This document shows positions 34,736 to 45,479 of a DNA stretch of 64,000 nucleotides, piece after piece (positions within the stretch are counted from its first letter, which is position 1; each line of letters begins with the position of its first letter). Source of the stretch: Limnanthes douglasii subsp. nivea (lineage: Eukaryota; Streptophyta; Magnoliopsida; Brassicales; Limnanthaceae); NCBI GenBank assembly GCA_036936605.1, contig JAUPFV010000005.1:154505195-154569194 (forward strand), read 5' to 3'. The position numbers were made by a program, and so were the translations under genes. The notes under the pieces are model-generated. The model worked only from the letters and a program-made list of their open reading frames with translations, was not told the origin of the DNA and did no database searches.

Positions 34736-37700
34736 CTATTCCAAGTACATCCGGAGATGCTCAATATTCCAAGGATGAGTTAGAACTCTGCCATCTTTGT
34801 CTTCCAACCGATAAGTCCCAGGCTTAATTCTTTCAACAACGATATACGGACCCTCCCAAGTTGGGGCCAGCTTTCCGAAGAGCTTTTCTTTAGTGTGTAA
34901 GAAGACCTTCCTTAATACTTTGTCCCATGGTTGGAAATCTATTCTTTTGACTTTGGAAGCAAACCTGCTCCTCATCAAGCCTTGATAATGTGCAACTCTA
35001 AGGTGAGCTTTAACTCGTCTTTCTTCTATCAAGTCAAGTTGACCTCTGATTGCCATCTCATTAGCATGTTCGGAGAAGTTGTGAACACGAAAAGAGGGGA
35101 GAGTTACTTCTATGGGAGCTACTGCATCCATCCCATAGACCAAGGCAAAGGGTGATTCTTGTGTTGCTGCCCCAGGTGTTGTCCGGTAGGCCCACAAGAC
35201 CTCTTGTAAATAACTAGGCCACTTCCCAGCAGCCCCTTCCAAATTTTTCTTTAAGCCGGACAGTATAGTTCTATTAGCCACTTCAACCTGACCATTCGCT
35301 TGTGGGTGGAAAGGTGAAGAAAAATAATGCTGTATACCCCTTGAGGCACAGAAGCTTTCCATTTCTCTATTGTCGAACCGTGGCCCGTTGTCTGTTGTTA
35401 TTTTCTGTGGGACACCAAATCTGCAACATATGTTGGATAAAATGAATTTTATAACAGCTTTCGATGTTGTCCCTGCTAGAGGAGCTGCTTCTATCCACTT
35501 CGAGAAGTAGTCAATAGCCACAATTATAGTTTTGCGCCCTCCGGGCGCCACGGGGAGAGGCCCCACTAAGTCCAATCCCCATCGAGCAAAAGGAATATCC
35601 TTAGAAATTGATTCTAAAGGAATGGATGGTACATGAATTTCATTGCTGTACCTCTGGCATGGGTCACACCTTTTTACCAACTCCTTAGCATCTTTCATGA
35701 TTGATGGCCAATAATAACCGGAGAGTAAAACTCTTCTTGTCAAAGCTCTAAACCCACAATGGGCTGACCCCTCACCATCGTGCAATTCGGAGAAGACCAT
35801 TTGTGATTCTTCATCCCCCAAACAGCGCAAGAGAGGTTTACTGTAAGATTTCTTGTATAACACTTCTCTCAACATGATGAAACCATGAGCCTTGTGTTTC
35901 AATGTTTTGGCTTGAGACTTATCCGGAGGCACAACACCATCGGAGAGATATTGTATGAGAGGAAACCTCCAATCTTGAGGTTGTTTCACTTGTATTTCAA
36001 AAATTTCCTCTTCTTTACCCTTACTAAGTTGAATTGAAGGGCTTTCAAGCACATGGATCCATGGGTATGACTCCGTATATGCTATGGTTGCCAATGACTC
36101 TGCTAGCTCATTTTCTGCCCGGGGAATGTGCTCATAGACAATAGCTGTAAATTTTAGTGCTTCATTCTTGAGGAGGAGTAAATACTTCACAAGCTGCTCC
36201 TTTCTAGCCTCAGATTGGCCTAAGGCATGGTGGATAAGCAATTGGGAGTCACTTAGCAGCTTGACCCTCTTAGCCCCACAAATGTAGGCTAACTTTAACC
36301 CAGCTATAGCTGCTTCATATTCGGACTCGTTATTAGATGCCCTGAAAGCAAAACAAATAGCCTGGTACATATTGTCTCCATATGGGAAAGTTAAACATAT
36401 TCCTGCACCACATCCCATAGTGCTAGATCCACCGTCTGTTCGGACGATCCACATTTTCTTATCTTTTATATCGGTAGCTTGCTCTGAATCCCTATCGGAG
36501 TGAAATTCAACCAGAAAATCAGCCACAACTTGGGCTTTCACTGCTGTCCGGGGAGCAAAGTCTATGTCGAAGTCCCCCAACTCTACTGACCACTTAGTCA
36601 TTCTGCTCGAAATGTCTGCTTTTTGAAGGACATTATTTAAGGGAAAAGAGGTCCGGACGATGATAGGATGAGCCTGGAAATAAGGCCTCATCTTCCCTGC
36701 AGCTATCACCAGGGCTAATGCCAATTTTTCAAGTTTCAAGTAACGCCTCTCAGCATCTATTAAGCTCTTGCTGATGTAGTACACTGGGTGAGGATGTCTA
36801 TCGACCTCTCTTACCAGCACAGCACTGATGGCACAACTTGAAACTGCCAAATATACGAAGAGAGTCTCCCCATCAACTGGGTTGAACAAAGTTTTGGGGG
36901 AGGACAGGTGTTTCTTGATTTCATTGAAAGCCTCATCACACTGTGGGGTCCACTCGAACCCCTTTGCACCCTTCAAAGTTTGAAAGAAAGGAGCACACTT
37001 GTCCGAAGACCTGGAGATAAATCTGTTTAAGTCTGCTAATCTCCCCGTTAATCGCTGTACTTCTTTAATGTTTCGAGGAGGCTCCATTTGGAATAGAGCA
37101 TTGAGCTGGTCCGGATCGGGCTGTATTCCATGTTCACTTATCATATACCCTAGAAACTTCCCGGACTGATTCTGATTTAGAGTTGGTGCCACTGGGGTGG
37201 ATCTCACCTGCATGTGCACCCTGGTTTTCTTCGTTTCATCGACGTTTATTTGTTTGCCAACCTGATTCAGCAACCCTCCCCATGTCATGGCCTTCTTTCT
37301 GGTCATCGAATCAGCTAGATTGCTTGGGTTCAAACCCTGTCTCAGGGATGCTATTGCTACCTGTTCGAAGCAATCAGCCAACCCATTTTTTGTGTTCACA
37401 AAATGGCTTATGTATTCTTTCAAGGAATCATTTGGCTCATGGGCACAATGGATTATGGTGTCTCCATTGCCCTTCAGCTCTTTACTCCCTACGAACTGCC
37501 TTCGAAAGGCCACCCAAAACGTATCGAAATCTTTAATACAACCCTGAGGCAGGATGTTGTACCATTTCAGAGCACTCCCCGTAAATGATTGGGAGAATGC
37601 CCTACAAAGTAGTTTATCATCGTCATCAAAGTTCATCATGAAGTTCTTGAATTGCTCCAGATGGTTGTCCGGATCAGTACTGCCATCGTACTTCTCTATT

Positions 37701-38329
37701 TTGGTGCTGTCAAACCTCTTGGGGAGGTTTCCGGACAGAATTTTAGAAGACAGTGGAGATTGCCTCCAATTCCTTCCACGACTGAACACGGTATCCTCAT
37801 TGGGAGTTCCAAAGATACCTGGCTCATCGTGGAAAGCAAAGGGATCCATCAACATCTTGTCCGCATGCCTCCGGTGGTGAGATGATCCCTTGCCAATATG
37901 CCTTTTCATTCTTCCATGCCTGTCTCGTTTTCTTGAATATTTCTTAACCTGCTTTTGTTTTTTCCTGGTTCGACCCTCATCGCTGCTAGAGGACAAGGAT
38001 TTTTCATTTCCCTCACTGTCCGAAGAGCTACCTGAAGATTCTGAGCTCGAATCAGAACTCTCCACAGGCTTGGACCGGTGAGACTTTTTGGAACTAGCAT
38101 GAGTCTTTTTGGTGCTCACATGAGTTTTGGAAGCCTCATGCTCTCTGGGGTTATCGGTGTGATGAGCAACTGATGCTTTGGATTTTTCTTTCACCCCCAT
38201 CTTGGCCTTTTCTTCCCTCAGAGCTTCTATTTCACACTTTAGCCTGTCACGCTCTTCGATAGTGTATTCATCGTTCTCTTCCACCACTTTGAGTAAAGTC
38301 GGTGGTAGCTCTGGATTGTCAGGATTCAT
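34736..38329 (-). CDS. pol: T2 gag-pol fusion lacking protease and RT core
   Basis: One open frame of 1197 codons from ATG 38329. Residues 1-200 are charged, with S/E-rich and basic stretches. Residues about 205-385 are the gag core (YDGSTDPDNHLEQF, LKWYNILPQGCI). At residue 388/389 gag jumps in frame into the end of reverse transcriptase (SGKFLGYMISEHGIQ), so protease and the YIDD core are missing. Then follow gypsy RNase H, a second RNase H near residue 620 (RTDGGSSTMG), and integrase with the H/C cluster, D-D-E core and tail ending WNIEHLRMYLE. It would have to rely on another element's protease and polymerase. The uninterrupted frame, despite the deletion, is notable. Confidence 0.93.
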   Translation of the reverse strand: MNPDNPELPPTLLKVVEENDEYTIEERDRLKCEIEALREEKAKMGVKEKSKASVAHHTDNPREHEASKTHVSTKKTHASSKKSHRSKPVESSDSSSESSGSSSDSEGNEKSLSSSSDEGRTRKKQKQVKKYSRKRDRHGRMKRHIGKGSSHHRRHADKMLMDPFAFHDEPGIFGTPNEDTVFSRGRNWRQSPLSSKILSGNLPKRFDSTKIEKYDGSTDPDNHLEQFKNFMMNFDDDDKLLCRAFSQSFTGSALKWYNILPQGCIKDFDTFWVAFRRQFVGSKELKGNGDTIIHCAHEPNDSLKEYISHFVNTKNGLADCFEQVAIASLRQGLNPSNLADSMTRKKAMTWGGLLNQVGKQINVDETKKTRVHMQVRSTPVAPTLNQNQSGKFLGYMISEHGIQPDPDQLNALFQMEPPRNIKEVQRLTGRLADLNRFISRSSDKCAPFFQTLKGAKGFEWTPQCDEAFNEIKKHLSSPKTLFNPVDGETLFVYLAVSSCAISAVLVREVDRHPHPVYYISKSLIDAERRYLKLEKLALALVIAAGKMRPYFQAHPIIVRTSFPLNNVLQKADISSRMTKWSVELGDFDIDFAPRTAVKAQVVADFLVEFHSDRDSEQATDIKDKKMWIVRTDGGSSTMGCGAGICLTFPYGDNMYQAICFAFRASNNESEYEAAIAGLKLAYICGAKRVKLLSDSQLLIHHALGQSEARKEQLVKYLLLLKNEALKFTAIVYEHIPRAENELAESLATIAYTESYPWIHVLESPSIQLSKGKEEEIFEIQVKQPQDWRFPLIQYLSDGVVPPDKSQAKTLKHKAHGFIMLREVLYKKSYSKPLLRCLGDEESQMVFSELHDGEGSAHCGFRALTRRVLLSGYYWPSIMKDAKELVKRCDPCQRYSNEIHVPSIPLESISKDIPFARWGLDLVGPLPVAPGGRKTIIVAIDYFSKWIEAAPLAGTTSKAVIKFILSNICCRFGVPQKITTDNGPRFDNREMESFCASRGIQHYFSSPFHPQANGQVEVANRTILSGLKKNLEGAAGKWPSYLQEVLWAYRTTPGAATQESPFALVYGMDAVAPIEVTLPSFRVHNFSEHANEMAIRGQLDLIEERRVKAHLRVAHYQGLMRSRFASKVKRIDFQPWDKVLRKVFLHTKEKLFGKLAPTWEGPYIVVERIKPGTYRLEDKDGRVLTHPWNIEHLRMYLE

Positions 38330-38381
38330 TCGGACAGATTTCTTTTAGCTGGTTTTGAATGCTTGATTCCGGTACCTCTCC

Positions 38382-38399
38382 CTCCCACTGCGGTCGCCA
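38382..38399 (-). promoter_or_regulatory. Primer binding site of T2 (tRNA-Arg type)
   Basis: On the minus strand TGGCGACCGCAGTGGGAG lies 3 nt after the 5' LTR. From general knowledge it closely resembles the complement of a plant tRNA-Arg 3' end. Arg-type sites are known in Tat/Ogre elements. The exact tRNA needs checking. Confidence 0.7.
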
Positions 38400-38402
38400 A
38401 TT

Positions 38403-38857
38403 TGGTGAGGATAATAATCGCCTGAGGGTAGGCTGGTAATTTCAGTTGGTGTTTTATGGTGGTATGTGGGTGTTTAAGTGGTGGTGTGTGGGTGTTTTAG
38501 ATGTTTAGAGAGTAGAGAGATAATTAAGCAGCTTGGTAGCAGTTAATTTTCATTACCCATAGTTAATGCGGGTGGTTGGGTATTTATAGTGTGATGTTTG
38601 GGCCCTTATGGGCTTTCGGGTCATGTTTAATGGACCCGTGTCATGTTCAAAGACCCATGAGCTCTAAGTAGGAGAGCAAGTAGCTTAGTCAAGAAGTGTT
38701 TAGGTTTTTTAGTACTTTTGTCATAGTTCGAACAGTCCTATGGTCATAGTGTTCGAAGTGATCTGTCCGGTCCATGTGACCTGTCCGATCTGTCCGGTCC
38801 GGAGGCTTTGGACTGATCTGTCCCTGTCCGGGGAGCATGCTGAATTCGGACTCATCA
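38403..38857 (-). repeat. 5' LTR of T2 (455 bp)
   Basis: TG...CA ends; partner of 30363-30818. A TATA box on the minus strand (tataaata, 38581-38588) marks the likely start of the genomic transcript downstream of it. U3 contains five close copies of CTGTCC(G)G between 38763 and 38831. Confidence 0.95.
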
Positions 38858-38862
38858 ATTTT

Positions 38863-41800
38863 GATTGAACAATATATAATAAAATACTTCAAGAGAACAT
38901 ATAAAGATTTTTTTTAAAATATTATGATAGAAATAATTGAATATTTAAATGCTGAATAAAGTTAATTACGCTTAGAAAGTTTAGAGAAATTAGGGTTTAT
39001 CCAAAGTTGAAAGAAATTAGATAAAAAATAAAAGATGTAGTTGAATTTTTATAATGTGATCCAAAGCTCATAGGTTGGATTTATTATTTATAGTATTAGG
39101 TTATAGAGTAAAGAATACATTGATTACATAATAAATACTTCATAAGTCATAATATGAATTGATTTAAGACTTCACATGGTGTTAAACTCTAAACTTTACA
39201 TTCTACAAACTAAGGTTTGAAAAAGTTAGAACTTTAAATATAATCATTAACGCCCCCTAGGCCTTGTGAATAGAGTGAGTGAGAAGTACAAAACGTAAGA
39301 CCAACAACCTATGTGACGCCAAACGTCTGCTTTGTTTATATATCTTCATTGTTGAGCATAAAGTATATGTGTTGGTGGTTCATATGAATAATCAGACTTT
39401 TGAATTTAAGTTAAAAAGAAGGCAAGACCGAATACATGAGTTTGGTTCAAATGATAATTCAATCTTCTAAGTTTTGAATTCGAAAATAGAACCACCAGTT
39501 TGAATAACATTTCTACGATTTTGAATAACCTTTCAATGAGCGGATATTCATGTCTTGTTGACCTCGCCATATAGCCGAACTATCGTGATTCTACATAATT
39601 TGGTTCACTGCTGATCATACTTTTACCTTTTTAAAAACCCTTGTCGTCTAAAACCTCCATTGGGGAAAGAAGCTCAATTTTTTCCGAAGGGAAAAAGCAC
39701 ATAAATAAATAAAAAACTACTAGAATAAATAGTACACGTTTTAAAATTAAAAATAATATTGGTAATTTTAGCTAAGTGGGAAACCCTCTAGTACTTCAAA
39801 CTGAAATCAACAGGATCACTATTAGCCAAAAAATACAATTGATGAAAGAAACAAGGTCATACCCGTGTTTTCATATTTGTTCGAGCCCTTGAACGTAAAA
39901 TATGAAGGATTTGACCCCTTAAGTGTAAACTTAACTTTTTGGGAGGACCATAAATGGAATAAGTGTTATGATTGCACTTTCCAGTAAGCAATAAGATAAC
40001 AAATACAAACAAAAATTTAACAAAGAACACAAGACACGTGTCTTCTGTGGAGTACCGTGTCTTGAGTTGCTAATGTTTTACCCATTAATTAAATGTGCCA
40101 ACCGTTGGACTCCTTTATACGTGGATGCTCGAGATCATTTGTGATATCATATAATTACCAATGACGGATTTTTAATACATTTTTCATGTCTCGTAAGTTT
40201 TCCCAACCTTAAACTTTATTTTAATAGTTCTAGTAGCAACCTCGTGCAAGTACTATAGCCCTCATAAAATAACGATAATTTGCAATTAGGTTGTTAGTTT
40301 CAATTACGAGACTTGTTTACAGAGCATCGATAGTGATGTCGCTACCATCATAGTATAATCAAGAGTAGAATCTTGAGATCACTATCGCAGAGCCCTCATT
40401 GTTACTCTAATATCCATTTTTACGGTAAAGTAAATACTGTAAATTTCTTATACCGGGGAAACCTCATATGGAACGGTCTCAGATATTCCCTTAGAGTATA
40501 TGCATAAAAGATCAAATGTTCATTAAAAAATATAGGAATTACAAAAGAGATTATGAGGGAGCAATATACTATCCCGGATGAAGGAGAAATTTATCGATGG
40601 TGGAGCAATGGGAGGCTCCAGATTATGTGGTAATTTGGCTATCTTCAAATGATGGGGCTTCTGTGGACTCTGTAGAGTATGATACTATGTTTTCTACATC
40701 CATATTTGAGTTGAGGCATCTGTTACCCCTACATCCGGTGTTGCAGAACTTCTTACATTATTAGGATTGTATCTGAGTCAATTGGTGTCGAAGGGCTGGA
40801 GACTGTTGATCGTCTCAATTATGGTTGCAAACTATGCAACCTACTCGTTTTCTGTGCCAAAGATTCTGGTGATAACCTAAATAAGTTTCTCGAAACAGTT
40901 TCTATTTTAATACCCGTCCCCGTTTAAATCATACAATATTTTAGATATAATTCTAGACTCAGATAAAACCTTGACCTATTCTCACAAGAAACTAGTCGAC
41001 AATATTAAGTGCTCATTGGTGAAATTTAATAATTTCCTTTAATTATGTTGTTTGAAACAATATGACGTAACTTTTTTTGTTCGTTTAAACAGATATCCTG
41101 CGTATCTTGAGGATCATGTCCTATTAAGAAAAATAAATTTATTGTTTTAGTTGAAATTCGTAAAAAAAATAGAAAAATTCATATAACACTTTACTAGGCT
41201 CGTGATATTTTAGATCGTTAACGTATTGGTTGTTGAGTGATAGGTTGTTCATAGTTGAGCCCTCACAGGTCAATATGATGATAGGTTAGGTCACTATTCC
41301 TTTAGTGGTCAAAACATGGAACGATGGGTCTCCCATTCAGATGATTGTTACAAAGCCTTGACGGTTAAAGAATGTTTCCCCTAAATGTAAAAAATTAATT
41401 GCACCACATACCCCCAGCGAAAATGTTGTATTCTAAGAAAATGACACGGTTTTAAGACCAATCATTATTGAGGGAAAATAATAAAATTATCATAATATAA
41501 AAGAGGTCAAAATCCCACGTGAAAAAAGAGGCATGTTTTGAGTTGAAACTGGTGTATGATCTAGTTATAATGTCTAAAGAATGAATTATCCAGGTAGCAA
41601 AGAAATATATAGGCTTTGGCGACGGGCCAAGTAACAAAAGAGACAAAATAGAAAAATGTAGTAATGTTGCAAATAATCCAAGCATTCCTACCTTCCTCTT
41701 ATGTATCCCCAACCCATGAAAATACATATATTACATCAAATATGGGACACATACGAGATAGGGGTACCCTGATAAGGTCCTATACCCTTAAGGATCTTAT

Positions 41801-42479
41801 ATTCTTAAGGTAAAGATCCTCCATCAAGACATGTATATAATAAATAAAAAGGGTCATATTAATTATATCGACCCAGTGAGAAGATCACAGTTGTATAACA
41901 ACCCAATGAAATAAATTTAGCTTTTGTGTTAAAGAGAATGACTAAGCATGATTGAATAAATGATTTATAACAAAACTTCCTCAAGTACTATGATGACTCA
42001 AATATGAGGAATAAGTAAGAAATCTCTAAAGTATTATGACGACCTATATATAAAGTATAAACTAATCAAAGTAGGTAATCGACATGAAACCTAAGGATGA
42101 GGATTATTTAACCATCTGAACATGGGAATAGACAGGTTAAAGCAGGAAAGAAAACATTTAATATGACATATACTACTTAAAGATCATGACCTGATTAGGC
42201 AACGTAACTGAGCAGAATGAAAATGAGAAGACAAATAGAAAATAGAAGCCAACATGTTTAAACAACACTTAAGAACCTTCTAAGATGTTCTAAAGAGCTT
42301 TTCAGTATTATTAAATTACCATATGTAATTAGAGGATGGTTGTAGGCTGCATGGGATGTGGTGACTTTTTGCTTGGTTTTTTTTCCATACAGATTTAGTC
42401 CTCTTCCTAACCCTTTCATCTGATACAAGACTTGGGTTCCCACTAGCTTCACTCCCGCCAAATGCTCTTTTTTCAGCCA
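38863..42479. other. Intergenic region without recognisable genes
   Basis: It is AT-rich with only short open frames and no domain I recognise. A few stretches (39900-41400) have more balanced composition and could be an old transposon relic, but no ends or coding parts could be fixed. Confidence 0.55.
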
Positions 42480-42786
42480 ATGTTAGTGTTAACTCACTAT
42501 CTAAAACTTTTACAATGATACACAGCTCATTAAAACATTCGTAACTTGTTCAAGAAAATATGGGAGACTGACCAAACTGACCACGAGATATTTACCAACC
42601 TTGTGATTTCTAGTGTGGATGACCATGCGATTTTACTGACACTCACCATACGATTGCTACAAACATACAATTCTAGTGCTACTAACTATGACCATGCAAT
42701 TTCTATAATATAGACCTCTCTAGTGTAATAAACACCATATGAGAGTAATGACTATGACCATACGTTCTATTAAAAAAACCGTTCGA

Positions 42787-42797
<11 letters not shown>
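42480..42797. repeat. Relic dispersed repeat, copy 2, left part
   Basis: Repeated words such as 'accatgcgatt' and 'accatacgatt' occur in the left part. It ends at gttcgagacatatatat, where L-B is inserted. The copy resumes after the LINE at 45480. The matching place in copy 1 is gttcaagaatatatat (8378-8393). Confidence 0.55.
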
Positions 42798-42822
<25 letters not shown>

Positions 42823-43599
42823 AATCAAAAATTCACTTTATTAAACGGATCAGAATTATTCAAGATACAACCAAAGCCCAAAAGGCAAAAGGACCCAACA
42901 AGACCCTTCAAACCCAAAAATAAAGGTCAAAATAAATCAATCGGTCAATCAAAACCCTAAACCTAAAAGTACAGAATTTCCCAAAACTTCTCTCCTTCAT
43001 CGACCTAGAACAGACATCTTCTTCTTCAGACAAAACCCTAACAAGCACCCAAAAACCTTATCGAAAAACCTTCCATCTACTAAACTCCCTGAAGCTAACA
43101 ATCAGGAAACGCCAGACTCCACCTCCAGCAAGATTCACCAGATTCGAACTCCATCAATCCAAGCCTCCCTCCTTCGAGCACCTCCAATCCCCTTAAATCT
43201 GACATGTATCTGTTAAATCGAACTGCAATTTTCGAATTTCCTCAAACCCTAGATGATATCCTTCAGCAACCCTCGATCCTACCATCAATAACCCTTTCAA
43301 ACTGATGATCTGAAATTGCTTTCAACAACTCAGCAAGCCTTTAGTCACAAGTAGCTTTCCTCAAAACATAGATGACTTCAAACTCAGCAAGAACTCTAAA
43401 ATCTGGAGAAAAATCCGACATGCATCTTCTTCAATCGACCGGGTACTCTTAAGCTCATGATTCTGTTTGTTCGAGGCACACGAGCCCAGAGCTTCAGCTT
43501 TCAGCACTCGAGCCAAGGTAATAACATACTACAACTCATTGTTTTAAATTGAAAAGCCTTTAGTCCTTAGGATTAGGTCTGATGTGCCCTAACCCTATG

Positions 43600-44032
43600 C
43601 TGTCTAGGAAAACAATTGCTCTCAGCTTAACTGGAAAATGATTCTGTATCGTAAAGCTTTTCTCCTTTGTTATCTGAGACAGAATGAGCTAACCAGTCCG
43701 CAGCTTCATTCTGTTCTCTGAATATATGATTCTCTGATCTTCATTCTTAAGGTTGATAGACGCCCTTAAGAACCAAGGACATTTATTCGAAAGAACCATT
43801 TCACACAGTAGCTTAGAGTCTGTTTCTAAAACTACTTGGGCAAAAATTAATAAAAAAGGAAGTGAATCTTATCTGTATGCTAGGACTTGGAATAAGGTAA
43901 CCCCTCGAAAATATTATTTTCTTCTGTTGAGAATTTTGAAGAACTGGCTGCCAGTGGACACTATCCTTTGATCCTTGCTTGAGTTATCTTGTTTCCTATC
44001 CCACGTACGTTCCAGTTGAGCAGAACTATCAT
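43600..44032 (-). pseudogene. LINE L-B ORF2 remnant with inverted segment
   Basis: On minus the frame begins at ATG 44032 with LLNWNVRGIGNKITQA, the endonuclease start, and stops after about 23 codons near 43963. The piece 43870-43971 reads on + as YARTWNKV...RILKNWLPVDTIL, which is the zinc-binding RVT region in inverted orientation (compare L-A near 25740). From about 43840 down to 43650 the minus strand again reads RNase H: VVLETDSKLLCEMV, then ENRMK/EQNEAADWLAHS across a small frame change. So an internal deletion and a short inversion joined distant parts. Confidence 0.65.
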
Positions 44033-45348
44033 TTTGAATGTTTAGGGTTTTTGACAACATTCTTATGTTGCACAAATTTAGGGAATATGATCCCTTTCGA
44101 GCTGGATACCTTTAGCCTTTTTACTTTACTTGTTTCAACTCGCCTTTTTGCTTTACTTGTTTCAACTCTCTTTTCTTCATTGATACTAACTTTTTCTGTG
44201 TTTACTAGAGACTGAGGGAGACTTCCTGTAGTCTGTTTCGTTGGCGAAGTATGATCATGCAGAGAAGTCCCATCAATATCGATAGCTAAGGAACCCAATT
44301 GGAGCATATGGATAGCTTCTATCATTTCATTCCCCTCCAAAGGTACCACATTTTTATCAGAATCTTTGATATTTTCAATACTACTTTTTCCATCATTTAC
44401 TTGATTTACTATCACTGATTTCAACTTTTTACCATCTTTCTCGATTTGAAATTCATGAACAAGATTGTCTTGTTTGGAGGCTATAACCTGATCTCCAGGT
44501 TTCCTTTTGGTAAGTTTTTTACAATCTTTATCAGAATGCCCTAGATGAGAACACTCCTTACAGAATTGGGGAGCTCTGCTGTAGACTAACCTTTGACAAA
44601 AAGTATGTTTCCCAAAAGTAAGTTTAATTTCCTTAGGGAGAACTTTAGATACATCCATAATTACCCACATTCGGCAGTGATTTTGTCTAGCCCTATTTCT
44701 TTCAAGGACCCAGACATTTAAAGGGGAGCCTATTGACTTGGCTACTTCTTGAATTGTGGACTCATTATATAGGAACTCTGGCAGATTAGGCAAGTCCACA
44801 TATATTGGGGTAGATGGGTTCTCATTGTTAGGGTTAAAATCGGGTGACCAAACAAAAAGTCTCATAATTTTATCACCTATTTGCCAAACATTTCTTCTCC
44901 AGATCAATTTCAAGTCTTCAAAGGTCGAAAACTCAATGAAAATGTGGCGAAAGTCCCAGGCTGAGACTTCAAATTCACCCTTAAATTTAAAAGAGTCAAG
45001 AAATGCTTTTACCACCGCATATTTTGGTTTACCCGTAGAAAATTTCCCAACAATCGTATGCTTATACTTAGACTGAAGTTGAATTAGATCTGCAACTTCA
45101 AAATTAATCTCTACTTGATCATTTATCCAAGAACTTTGAACGTTTTTATGGACTAATTTTCCTGTGCTTTGCTTGAACAGATCAACGAAGGACTTTGAAG
45201 CCTCTTGTTTCCCCTCCTCATTTGTTTTAGACTCAAATGTTGGATTATTCCTGATCTTCGGAAGGCCTGAATGATTATTCAATGTTGGAAATTGATTATC
45301 GAGATCAGTAGATCTGAAAATCCGAGAGGAGCCCTCTCCTTCTTCCAT
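44029..45348 (-). CDS. LINE L-B ORF1 protein (DUF4283, zinc knuckle)
   Basis: Open frame of 439 codons from the ATG at 45348; the frame is open a little further upstream. Around residues 110-200 lies a DUF4283-type domain (FKGEFEVSAWDFRHIFIEF, LIWRRNVWQIGDKIM, FVWSPDFNP). At about 260-275 there is a CCHC knuckle, CKECSHLGHSDKDC. The C-terminal third is K/S-rich. Proteins of this type bind LINE RNA and form the transposition complex with ORF2 (family knowledge). Its TGA stop overlaps the ORF2 ATG as ATGA. No stops occur inside, so it is much better preserved than L-A. Confidence 0.85.
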   Translation of the reverse strand: MEEGEGSSRIFRSTDLDNQFPTLNNHSGLPKIRNNPTFESKTNEEGKQEASKSFVDLFKQSTGKLVHKNVQSSWINDQVEINFEVADLIQLQSKYKHTIVGKFSTGKPKYAVVKAFLDSFKFKGEFEVSAWDFRHIFIEFSTFEDLKLIWRRNVWQIGDKIMRLFVWSPDFNPNNENPSTPIYVDLPNLPEFLYNESTIQEVAKSIGSPLNVWVLERNRARQNHCRMWVIMDVSKVLPKEIKLTFGKHTFCQRLVYSRAPQFCKECSHLGHSDKDCKKLTKRKPGDQVIASKQDNLVHEFQIEKDGKKLKSVIVNQVNDGKSSIENIKDSDKNVVPLEGNEMIEAIHMLQLGSLAIDIDGTSLHDHTSPTKQTTGSLPQSLVNTEKVSINEEKRVETSKAKRRVETSKVKRLKVSSSKGIIFPKFVQHKNVVKNPKHSK

Positions 45349-45479
45349 TAAAGATTGAAGAAACAAAACGAGAGAAGAAGAGAAATCATCGAATTAGGGT
45401 TCTTGATTTTCTTGGAGAGAACCTAAATCATTTTCTTGGGTTGCTGCTTCCAACAAATATTTCATCAAGACATATATAT

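Larger units (their letters stand above)
30363..38857 (-). mobile_element. Complete Tat-type LTR retrotransposon T2 with internal deletion
   Basis: Two nearly identical LTRs (about a dozen differences by eye in 456 bp) and a perfect 5-bp target duplication (atttt at 30358-30362 and 38858-38862) define it exactly. On the minus strand: 5' LTR 38403-38857, tRNA-type primer site, gag-pol, spacer, antisense gene on +, polypurine tract, 3' LTR. It belongs to the T1 family. Gag-pol is one open frame, but an internal deletion removed the end of gag, protease and the core of reverse transcriptase. The element could only move with help from another copy. Confidence 0.95.
42798..45467 (-). mobile_element. 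LINE retrotransposon L-B, internally rearranged
   Basis: The target duplication agacatatatat (42786-42797 and 45468-45479) bounds it. On the minus strand: 5' untranslated part, ORF1 (open), the first codons of ORF2 (endonuclease start), a short inverted ORF2 piece, an RNase H remnant, a 3' untranslated part and a (TA)n end. Most of ORF2 is missing, so it cannot move on its own. Confidence 0.78.

Noticed and set aside
39279..39470. 63-codon open frame on +
   Set aside because: No recognisable family and no regulatory context.
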